Shown: one piece after another, positions 55,001-61,556 of the stretch | Layout of the letters: each line of letters begins with the position of its first letter | Position numbering within the stretch: position 1 is the stretch's first letter | Assembly: GCA_964568875.1 (NCBI GenBank) | Contig: CAZMSH010000001.1 | Span: 62,001 to 126,000 of the forward strand | DNA: 64,000 nt | Direction of reading: 5' to 3' | Source: SLNP01 sp964568875 | Lineage (GTDB): Bacteria > Bacteroidota > Bacteroidia > Bacteroidales > VadinHA17 | Position numbers and translations under genes: made by a program | Notes under the pieces: model-generated | What the model was told of the DNA's origin: nothing | The model's input: the letters and a program-made list of their open reading frames with translations, nothing else | Database searches by the model: none

Positions 55001-55044
55001 ACCGGCTTATGGCACACATACTTGAATTTTTAATGGGGAGGTGA
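52015..55044 (+). CDS. Exported Amidase_3-like protein with golvesin C-terminal-like and Fn3 domains
   Basis: 1009 aa with a signal peptide ending at LSLFSQ. Residues about 155-270 ('GLSGKGIALWQSHGYYYE') and 430-605 ('AFAFHTDAG' with H488, 'TMLLELLSHQ' with E571) make up a split zinc amidase (N-acetylmuramoyl-L-alanine amidase) fold. Between them lies a golvesin C-terminal-like beta domain (about 275-375). An Fn3 domain follows (about 615-705), then a 300-residue C-terminal domain I do not recognise. Such proteins are often named xanthan lyase by annotation transfer. In this locus removal of peptides from peptidoglycan is more plausible. First gene of the rightward operon. Confidence 0.8.
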   Translation: MNNHTLRLLFSITIIVLSGSLSLFSQDTGERDPRAEWRLRSWTSPLTEFSHMAIPRIDSVTSVGGSNILNVFFAPQLSYYPFREGHVRLFNQSLGDELGWRYRRYIVSSYSNGYNIEQLIPNLYRTSVDIDSSRIIVPSAERPLMIRRKDEVVPGYGLSGKGIALWQSHGYYYEASLDRWEWQRAKLFGTVEDVSTMAYVMPYLVPMLEKAGAGVYLPRERDTGINEVIVDNDISTGSSEVIIQLYENVSDTITGFLHADTIFRFQNPFKMGTAVRVKGGSAVYIPDIPEAGNYALYVSWPSSRDNSSQVEYSVSHTGGVTLFEVDQTVGGPTWHYLGTFNFREGKDSLSGSVAVYDTSGDGAWVGFDAMKFGGGMGNVARRPAGAVLPNQRSVDASGQAKISSDIKIPAATWKTSGKPRYVEGARYWLQYAGMPDSLVYTPNSYRNDYNDDYMSRALWVNYLTASPGKEADSATGLGIPVDIAFAFHTDAGITEDDSVIGTLAIYSTASDGGFFSDGTSRMASRDLNDIVQTQIVSDLRAGFNSEWTRRGLWDRPYYEARRPDVPTMLLELLSHQNLADQRYGLDPRFRFAASRAIYKGMLRYFAYNENRPYVVQPLPVTGFAVMPAGEKRVRLSWEPQADPLEPSAVPDRYRVYRRTAENGFDNGIITEGTSVEFQLEEDVIYSFKVTAINEGGESFDSEILAAGFSSASSGNVLIVNAFDRVCGPEWFDRDGMAGVAWWHDRGVPRYYDFVTIGNQYDFDRRSPWLDDDAPGWGATWSDMEGMVIPGNTFDFPVVHGSSIIKAGYSFFSVSDEYFGSQPLDSKTFRAVNIILGEEKSTYGFPDRNVAEFSVYTTAFMERIKQVTGDGVHIFMSGAYVGTDLLHSQTDTTALGFAANYLHFAPRTNHAVNSGELYATDAALPDFSGRYTFNTGYSGSVYAVEAPDAIEPAGRGAATAFRYSQNHTSAGVMYKGAYSTFILGFPFETIVSVAERDRLMAHILEFLMGR

Positions 55045-56525
55045 TGATGAACAAAAGAGTAACATGTTTTATTCCTGCTGCCGACAGTGAGTCACTTAAG
55101 CTTACAGTCAGGTCGCTGAAATCGACGGGAGTAGTGGCAAAAGTCTATGTTGTTTCAGGAATGGAGGGTATTCCTGATCTGGGTGTTACCGGTGCTGAAC
55201 CGTTATTTGCCGGGGGCATATCTTCAACCGCTGCAATGAAAAAGGCAGGCGGAATCTCCGATACCGACTTTACACTGATATATACCAAGCCTTTTCCGCT
55301 TGATATGGGCAGATTTGCTTTGGAAAGGATGATGCAGGTATGTTCTGATACCAGCGCCGGCATGGTCTATTCAGGGTATTATGAAAATAAGGATGGAAAG
55401 CTCTCTGCTCGTCCTCTTATTGATTATCAGGAGGGTAGCCTGCGCGATGATTTTGCTTTTGGTTCGGTGCAGCTTTACAGTACCGCTGCCTTGAAGAAGG
55501 CGTGTAAAGCCATGAAAGGCAACTATAGTTTTGCAGGCCTTTATGATCTCAGACTAAAGGTTTCGCAGAATCACGGTATCATATATATTCCTGAATTTCT
55601 TTACACTGAAGTTGAGCCTGATACCCGGCAGTCGGGTGAAAAGCAGTTTGATTACGTTGATCCGCGTAACCGCGATGTTCAGATCGAGATGGAGGCTGCC
55701 TGCACTGAACATCTCAAAGCTATAGGAGGCTGGCTTGAGCCACGTTTCAGGCAGGTGGATTTTGCAGGGGATAAATTTGATTATGAGGTTTCGGTTATTA
55801 TTCCGGTGAGAAACAGGGTTAAAACCATTTCCGACGCTGTGAATTCTGTACTTACGCAGGAAGCAGACTTCAGGTTTAATCTTATCGTAGTAGACAACCA
55901 TTCCACAGACGGCACGACCGATATCTTGAAAGACTTTGCAGCTAAGGACCCCCGTTTAATACATGTGATCCCTGAGAGAAAGGACCTTGGAATAGGCGGA
56001 TGCTGGAATGAAGGGGTTTTTCATGAGAAGTGCGGAAGGTTTGCAGTTCAGCTCGACAGCGACGACCTCTACATTAACAACGGAGTGCTGGCCATGATCG
56101 TCATGGCCTTTTATGAGCAGAAGTGCGCAATGGTTGTCGGATCATACAAAATGGTGAATTTTAAGCTTGAAGATATTCCACCCGGGCTGATTGACCACAG
56201 GGAATGGACGCCTGATAATGGCCGTAACAATGCACTGAGAATTAATGGCCTCGGAGCGCCAAGGGCGTTTTTTACCCCGGTTTTGAGGAATATAAGAATT
56301 CCTAACGTAAGTTATGGCGAAGATTATGCTGTGGGTCTTGCCGTCAGCAGGCATTACCAGATAGGGCGCATCTATGAACCCCTCTATCTGTGTCGCCGGT
56401 GGGAGGATAACACCGATGCTTCACTGGATACAGGCAAGACCAATACGCATAATCATTACAAAGACCGTATCCGGACTATTGAGCTGATGGCCAGAATAAG
56501 ATTGAACAGGGAGTCAAAGCTTTAG
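55044..56525 (+). CDS. Two-module GT2-type glycosyltransferase
   Basis: 493 aa from ATG at 55044 (TGATG overlap with the amidase stop); GTG 55041 and ATG 55047 are alternatives. The C-terminal half is a clear GT-A domain (from about 248: 'VSVIIPVRNRVKTISDAVNS', 'LIVVDNHSTDGTTDIL', 'AVQLDSDDLYIN' with the DxD-type site). The N-terminal half ('VTCFIPAADSESLKLTVRSL', 'TDFTLIYTKPFPLDM') looks like a second GT-A fold with no DxD, probably inactive. No signal peptide or membrane helix, so it is cytoplasmic. Acceptor and donor are unknown; a glycosyltransferase inside a recycling operon is unusual. Confidence 0.8.
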   Translation: MMNKRVTCFIPAADSESLKLTVRSLKSTGVVAKVYVVSGMEGIPDLGVTGAEPLFAGGISSTAAMKKAGGISDTDFTLIYTKPFPLDMGRFALERMMQVCSDTSAGMVYSGYYENKDGKLSARPLIDYQEGSLRDDFAFGSVQLYSTAALKKACKAMKGNYSFAGLYDLRLKVSQNHGIIYIPEFLYTEVEPDTRQSGEKQFDYVDPRNRDVQIEMEAACTEHLKAIGGWLEPRFRQVDFAGDKFDYEVSVIIPVRNRVKTISDAVNSVLTQEADFRFNLIVVDNHSTDGTTDILKDFAAKDPRLIHVIPERKDLGIGGCWNEGVFHEKCGRFAVQLDSDDLYINNGVLAMIVMAFYEQKCAMVVGSYKMVNFKLEDIPPGLIDHREWTPDNGRNNALRINGLGAPRAFFTPVLRNIRIPNVSYGEDYAVGLAVSRHYQIGRIYEPLYLCRRWEDNTDASLDTGKTNTHNHYKDRIRTIELMARIRLNRESKL

Positions 56526-56528
56526 GTT

Positions 56529-57464
56529 ATGGACTATTCAGCAAAGACAGAGGAGTTCTTTAAGACCCAGCTTGACGACTGGCCGCTGGCACGCACTAAC
56601 TACGGATTGCTTGACAGGGTAAGGATCCGTGAAATAGATTTTGGTAACTACCGCGTCATTGTTCAATATAATCCGGAGCGCATCAGGTCTTCAGCCGCAA
56701 AGGTTGACACCCGTTCAGTAGAAGAGCGCCCCTGTTTTCTATGCGATGTCAACAGGCCGCCAGAGCAGACCGGCCTGCGCTTTGATGATGACCTTACAAT
56801 TCTGGTTAACCCGTTTCCGATATTCGGTCGTCACCTGACGATAGTTTCCGGTATTCACAGAGACCAGCGCATAGCAGGCCATTTCAGCACTATGCTTGAA
56901 CTTGCCGGAGCACTCAAAGACTTCGTGATCTTCTATAACGGGCCGCAATGCGGAGCATCTGCTCCCGACCATTTTCATTTTCAGGCAGGTAATCTGGGCT
57001 TTCTTCCCATAGAGAAGGACTTTGAGAACGACAAGTTGACCAAGCTACTTACCATATGGGCAGGGACAGAGATCAGGATATGGAGAAACTACGGACGCGG
57101 AATAGCCACGCTCAAGGGTAAAAATGTAATGAGCCTTGAGGAGGTGTTCAGTTATTTCCACGAGAAGTTCAGATTGTTTCAACCCGATAAGCCGGAGCCG
57201 ATGCTTAATATACTTGCCTATGTTTCGGGAGATAGCTATATAGTTCATCTTTTTCCAAGAAGACAGCACCGTCCTGCACAGTTTTTCGACGAAGGTCACG
57301 GCAGGATACTGCTGAGCCCTGCGTCAGTAGACCTCGGGGGGGTGTTAATAACACCCAGGGAGGAGGATTTTTCGAAGCTGACAAAGCATGATCTTGAGGA
57401 TATATTCAACCAGGTATGTCTGAGAGACGATCAGATTGAGAAACTATTTGTTAATTTCAGGTAA
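56529..57464 (+). CDS. DUF4922 protein, HIT-superfamily GalT/Ap4A-phosphorylase-like
   Basis: 311 aa, cytoplasmic. The family is DUF4922 as far as I recognise it. Visible motifs are those of HIT-fold nucleotidyltransferases and phosphorylases: C69xxC72 (CFLCDVNRP, as in the zinc site of GalT), 'VNPFPIFGRHLTIVSGIH', and 'NGPQCGASAPDHFHFQAG' with the HxHxQ triad H148/H150/Q152. GalT uses such a histidine to carry a nucleotide. I infer a nucleotide-sugar or dinucleotide phosphorylase/transferase. It starts 3 bp after the glycosyltransferase and overlaps spoIID by 1 bp, so it may supply or consume a nucleotide sugar in this pathway. No activity is known to me. Confidence 0.75.
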   Translation: MDYSAKTEEFFKTQLDDWPLARTNYGLLDRVRIREIDFGNYRVIVQYNPERIRSSAAKVDTRSVEERPCFLCDVNRPPEQTGLRFDDDLTILVNPFPIFGRHLTIVSGIHRDQRIAGHFSTMLELAGALKDFVIFYNGPQCGASAPDHFHFQAGNLGFLPIEKDFENDKLTKLLTIWAGTEIRIWRNYGRGIATLKGKNVMSLEEVFSYFHEKFRLFQPDKPEPMLNILAYVSGDSYIVHLFPRRQHRPAQFFDEGHGRILLSPASVDLGGVLITPREEDFSKLTKHDLEDIFNQVCLRDDQIEKLFVNFR

Positions 57465-58807
57465 TGAAAGAGGGAGTTGCACCAGAAGTTAGGGTGGGCG
57501 TGCTTACCGCCGACGAAATAAAATTTTCGCTTAAGGGAAACTACAGAGACATTTCAGGCATGACTCACGGGCCGTCCACCTGGAAGGCAGAACTATGCAA
57601 TGGAAAAGTCGTTGTCAGCAGCGATAGCGGATTCACCATGACAGCAGATGAGTTTACGCTGAAACCGGAGGAGGGTTACAGTGCATCGTTTGTTATTCAT
57701 TCTGTTGTTATAGGCGTTGATTTTCACTGGGAACGGGAGGAGGACCAGGAGTTTCCGGGGTCGCTCTCAATCATTACAGAGAAAGGAATGCTGGTGGCGG
57801 TGAATGTTCTTCCCGTAGAGGATTACCTCATAAGTGTGATCTCCTCAGAGATGAGCGCCACCTCTTCGGAGGAACTTCTGAAAGCACATGCTGTTATCTC
57901 ACGTGGCTGGCTTCTGGCGCAGATTGATAAAAACAGGGAGCTTGGTGCCGGTGGCAGTCTGTATCAGACGTCTTTTCTAACCGATGATGAGATTGTGCGC
58001 TGGTACGACAGGGAAGATCATATCAATTATGATGTATGTGCCGATGATCACTGTCAGCGTTATCAGGGTATTACAAGGGTTTCAACGCCTGAGGTCACGA
58101 AAGCTGTGGCTGCCACTGCTGGTGAGATTCTTGTTTATGACGGAAGTATTTGTGATACAAGATATTACAAGTGTTGTGGTGGTGTTACCGAGCTTTTTGA
58201 AAATGCATGGGAACCTGTCGATCATCCGTATCTGCAGAAGGTGGTTGATAATCCTGTACCTCCGGCCGGCTTCACTATTGACCTTGAGAATGAAGAGAGT
58301 GCTGTTGCCTGGATTGACGGGAATCCTGATGCTTTTTGCAATACCGATGACCGGGAGATACTTTCGCAGGTGCTGAATGACTATGACCAGGAGACTTCCG
58401 ACTTCTACAGATGGAAGGTTACCTATACTCAGAGTGAGTTGAGCAGCCTTGTAAGAGAGCGTACAGGTATTGACTTCGGGGTGATAGAGCAACTTGTGCC
58501 TCTTACCCGGGGCTGTTCCGGACGTATTACCAGGCTTAGGATTTCCGGTTCCGCCAGAACTATGATAATCGGTAAGGAACTTGAGATAAGGAAGGCGCTT
58601 TCGAAGAGTCATCTCTACAGTTCCTGTTTTTATGTAACCAGGGAGCTGCATAATGGGGAGACGTTGTTTCATCTTCACGGTGCGGGCTGGGGTCACGGTG
58701 TCGGCTTGTGCCAGATAGGTGCCGCGGTGATGGGAGCGAAGGGTTATTCTTACAGGGAGATACTGATGCACTATTTCAGGGGGGCGACGCTGGAGCGACG
58801 ATATTGA
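57464..58807 (+). CDS. SpoIID/LytB domain protein without signal peptide
   Basis: 447 aa. 'VNVLPVEDYLISVISSEMSA' (about 117-136), 'KAHAVISRGWLL' and the C-terminal 'HLHGAGWGHGVGLCQIGA' (about 404-421) are SpoIID/LytB hallmarks. 'CDTRYYKCCGGVTELFENAW' is the central motif. SpoIID is a lytic transglycosylase acting on glycan strands without stem peptides. The N-terminus ('MKEGVAPEVRVGVLTADEIK') has no hydrophobic segment, so it seems cytoplasmic. Its ATG overlaps the DUF4922 stop. In place it could cut imported glycan pieces; this is inference. Confidence 0.88.
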   Translation: MKEGVAPEVRVGVLTADEIKFSLKGNYRDISGMTHGPSTWKAELCNGKVVVSSDSGFTMTADEFTLKPEEGYSASFVIHSVVIGVDFHWEREEDQEFPGSLSIITEKGMLVAVNVLPVEDYLISVISSEMSATSSEELLKAHAVISRGWLLAQIDKNRELGAGGSLYQTSFLTDDEIVRWYDREDHINYDVCADDHCQRYQGITRVSTPEVTKAVAATAGEILVYDGSICDTRYYKCCGGVTELFENAWEPVDHPYLQKVVDNPVPPAGFTIDLENEESAVAWIDGNPDAFCNTDDREILSQVLNDYDQETSDFYRWKVTYTQSELSSLVRERTGIDFGVIEQLVPLTRGCSGRITRLRISGSARTMIIGKELEIRKALSKSHLYSSCFYVTRELHNGETLFHLHGAGWGHGVGLCQIGAAVMGAKGYSYREILMHYFRGATLERRY

Positions 58808-58833
58808 CAACAGATAATCAAATATATGGAGAA

Positions 58834-59643
58834 ATGCGCATAGGCTTTTTCCTGGTTTTAATGATGTTTGGGAGTGGCACCGCGATGACATGTCAAGTGG
58901 TTCCTGAGCCTGGTTTAACTGGTCTTACCGGTCACTCCGGTCTTGTAAAGGACTCACAGGGTGCAGTTATCAGGATTGACAACCGGGTGAAGGAGATTTA
59001 CCTTGTATTTTCAGCGGATGAAACCGGCGAGGGAATGATGCACGTGCTTAATGTGCTTCGCAGGCATGATGCAGGGGGCTCTTTTTTCCTGACTGGCAAC
59101 TACCTCAGGAATCCTGACAACAGAAAGGTTATTGCGAGAATGATTGATGAGGGACACTTTGTGGGTCCCCACTCTGACCGCCACCTGCTTTATGCAACAT
59201 GGGAGAATCGTGATTCTCTGCTTGTTACGAAGGATCAATTTGACGATGACCTTGAGGCTAATTATGAGGCATTGGCCGGGCATGGAATTGTGTCTGAGGG
59301 TGTACGCTGGTTCCTGGCGCCGTATGAATGGTATAACAGGGTGATAGCCGGGTGGTGTGACGAGATGGGTGTCACGCTGATAAATTTCACCCCCGGAACC
59401 GGTACCAATGCCGACTACACAACACCTGACATGAAGAACTACAGATCTTCAGGGCAGCTGATTGAAGGGTTGAAGAGGTTCGGGGCTGATTCAGAGCACG
59501 GACTTAACGGCGCAATTATCCTGATTCATCCCGGAACCGAGCCCTCAAGGACCGACAAGCTCTACCTGAGGCTTGACGAAATAATTGAATACTATAAAGA
59601 TAAAGGATACTCATTCAATAAACTACCAGGCGGCAATGACTGA
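58834..59643 (+). CDS. Divergent polysaccharide deacetylase (NodB-like), exported
   Basis: 269 aa from ATG at 58834, which puts the signal peptide (MRIGFFLVLMMFGSGTAM) at the start; a longer frame to 58708 would lie inside spoIID. NodB motif 2 HSDRH (113-117) and motif 3 'FLAPYEWYN' are present. Motif 1, normally TFDDG, reads VFSADE (58-63), so the usual base and one metal ligand are changed or shifted. It may act on N- or O-acetyl groups of peptidoglycan, or be a non-catalytic carbohydrate binder. The stop overlaps the AmpG-like gene by 8 bp. Confidence 0.8.
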   Translation: MRIGFFLVLMMFGSGTAMTCQVVPEPGLTGLTGHSGLVKDSQGAVIRIDNRVKEIYLVFSADETGEGMMHVLNVLRRHDAGGSFFLTGNYLRNPDNRKVIARMIDEGHFVGPHSDRHLLYATWENRDSLLVTKDQFDDDLEANYEALAGHGIVSEGVRWFLAPYEWYNRVIAGWCDEMGVTLINFTPGTGTNADYTTPDMKNYRSSGQLIEGLKRFGADSEHGLNGAIILIHPGTEPSRTDKLYLRLDEIIEYYKDKGYSFNKLPGGND

Positions 59644-61303
59644 AAAAGGAAAAACCAGTTCACCATGGGCGTGGATCCCATCTCTTTACCTGTACCAGGG
59701 AATTCCCTACACGATTGTGATGACCACGTCGGGATTGATATACAAGACGATGGGAGTTTCGGTGGCATCATTCGCCTTCTGGACAAGCCTGTTGTATCTG
59801 CCGTGGGCGATAAAGCCTCTCTGGAGTCCGTATATAGACGTTGTCTCAACCAAAAGGAACTGGGTGATATGGACTCAGCTGCTTATGGGTGTTGCATTTA
59901 TTGCTTTGGGGTTGACGATGCCGCTCAGCTTCTTTTATCCTCTTACCCTGCTGATTTTCGCGCTGATTGCCTTCTCGTCGGCAAGTCATGATATTGCCGC
60001 CGATGGTTTCTACATGTACGCACTTAACCAGCACCAGCAGGCTTTTTTCGTGGGTATCAGAAGTACTTTCTACAGGTTTGCCATGCTTGCCGCCCTTGGA
60101 CTTATTCCGGTAATAGCCGGTGTCGTGCAAAAAAATACGGGATTGACCCCTGTAACTTTCGAGGCTGTTACTGTGGCGGCTGAGGAGTATGTGCCCTTTA
60201 ATCCTGATGAGATTGTGATAACAGATCAGGGAGGAAAACCGTCGATATTGTTGTTCCCCTCAGATTTCAGTATTCCATTGTTCAGCGCAGGTGAGTCGGA
60301 GGCAGATTCGGCTGTTATATATGTCGCTCTTTCAGCCCCCCCGGAGGAGGGAGAAACGGTGGTTGTAAACATTTCGCGGCAGACCGGAAGCAGGGATATT
60401 GATATTTCAAAGTCGCAGGCTGGCAGGTTTGAATTCGACAGGTCGAACTGGGATAAGCCTGAGGCCCTTTCAATAAAGGTAAACCGGAACCTTTCAGAAG
60501 TCACTTCAGCAGATTTTCTGGTTACCGCGGGCAATATTGCATTCAGCTGGGTAGTGGCCCTGGGTCTGCTCGGAGTGTTCCTGCTGCTGCTTGCCATTTA
60601 TAATAAATTCCTGTTGCCGCATCCTGAGGAGTCAGACGGTAAGCAGTCGGTTAACTTCGCGGTCTTCGTTGAGGTCTTTAAATCATTCTTTAAAAAACAG
60701 GGCGTAGTTCCGGCGCTGATATTCTTCCTTCTCTACAGGCTCGGAGAATCGCAACTGGTTAAGATCGCTACTCCGTTCCTGGTAGATTCAAGGAGCTCGG
60801 GAGGTATAGGCCTCACTTCGGCTGAATACGGGATAATTTACGGTACGGTAGGAATGATCTCCCTGACTATTGGGGGGATACTGGGAGGTATAATGGCTTC
60901 AAGATACGGACTTAAAAAGCTTATCTGGCCGATGGCCCTGTCGCTGAATATTCCCAGTGCAGTCTATATTTATCTGGCCTATGCCCAGCCTATGCCGGGT
61001 GACATCTCTATATACATGTCGGTGGGTATTGAACAGTTAGGATATGGTTTTGGATTCACTGCATATATGCTCTATATGCTCTACTATGTAAGTGAAAGCA
61101 GGTATAAGACGGCTGAGTATGCCATAGGAACGTCGCTGATGGCTTTTGGCATGATGCTTCCCGGAATGGCATCGGGAAAGATCAGTGAATTGCTTGGATA
61201 TGAGCAGTTTTTTATCTATGTGATGATATGTACTATACCAGGCATGCTGGTTATCAGGTGGTTGAAGATTGATCCTGGATTCGGGGTTAAAAAGAGGGTG
61301 TGA
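59636..61303 (+). CDS. AmpG-like MFS muropeptide permease with large periplasmic insertion
   Basis: 555 aa from ATG at 59636. The helices and loops of the AmpG/PAT-1 MFS group are seen: 'SLYLYQGIPYTIVMTTSGLI', 'WTSLLYLPWAIKPLWSPYID', 'SSASHDIAADGFYMY', 'GIRSTFYRFAMLAALGLIP'. AmpG imports GlcNAc-anhydroMurNAc peptides. A beta-rich stretch of about 130 residues (170-302) sits between helices 5 and 6, which should face the periplasm; usual AmpG proteins lack it. Last gene of the rightward operon. Confidence 0.87.
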   Translation: MTEKGKTSSPWAWIPSLYLYQGIPYTIVMTTSGLIYKTMGVSVASFAFWTSLLYLPWAIKPLWSPYIDVVSTKRNWVIWTQLLMGVAFIALGLTMPLSFFYPLTLLIFALIAFSSASHDIAADGFYMYALNQHQQAFFVGIRSTFYRFAMLAALGLIPVIAGVVQKNTGLTPVTFEAVTVAAEEYVPFNPDEIVITDQGGKPSILLFPSDFSIPLFSAGESEADSAVIYVALSAPPEEGETVVVNISRQTGSRDIDISKSQAGRFEFDRSNWDKPEALSIKVNRNLSEVTSADFLVTAGNIAFSWVVALGLLGVFLLLLAIYNKFLLPHPEESDGKQSVNFAVFVEVFKSFFKKQGVVPALIFFLLYRLGESQLVKIATPFLVDSRSSGGIGLTSAEYGIIYGTVGMISLTIGGILGGIMASRYGLKKLIWPMALSLNIPSAVYIYLAYAQPMPGDISIYMSVGIEQLGYGFGFTAYMLYMLYYVSESRYKTAEYAIGTSLMAFGMMLPGMASGKISELLGYEQFFIYVMICTIPGMLVIRWLKIDPGFGVKKRV

Positions 61304-61306
61304 GAA

Positions 61307-61400
61307 ATGGCATAATGGCATAATGGCATAATGGCATAATGGCTTAAAGATATAAAGATGTAATGGCGTATGAGGGCATAAATGGCGTATGAAGGCGTAG
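61307..61400. repeat. ATGGCATA octamer tandem repeat
   Basis: Four exact copies (61307-61338) and one variant, then scattered ATGGCGTA copies to about 61400. The unit is related to the repeats after lepB and ykgJ. Confidence 0.88.
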
Positions 61401-61500
61401 AAAAGCTGAAGTGCAGGTTGCGACGATGCAACCCCAGCGGGGGTTGAATATGAATAGAATGTGAAGGCACCCCTCTTAATTGCCGCGCCGGCGGAGAGCA

Positions 61501-61546
61501 GGGAACAGGGAACAGGGAACAGGGTACGGGGTACGGGGTACGGGGT
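61501..61546. repeat. Heptamer tandem repeat GGGAACA x3, GGGTACG x3
   Basis: Six back-to-back 7-base units and a partial seventh end 11 bases before the ATG of the next gene. It probably lies over its promoter or ribosome-binding region, so copy-number change could alter expression. Confidence 0.88.
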
Positions 61547-61556
61547 TGAATAAAAT

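Noticed and set aside
52015..55044. Xanthan lyase
   Set aside because: No polysaccharide lyase motif is seen; conserved His and Glu fit an Amidase_3 fold plus golvesin and Fn3 domains.
58708..58833. N-terminal extension of the deacetylase frame
   Set aside because: It overlaps the SpoIID coding end and precedes a clear signal peptide starting at 58834.
58082..58891. A 269-codon open frame on the minus strand
   Set aside because: It lies opposite the well-supported SpoIID gene, has no recognisable domain, and would break the plus-strand operon; it is an antisense shadow.
61307..61546. CRISPR array
   Set aside because: The repeat units are 7-8 bp, directly joined without spacers, and no cas gene is near.
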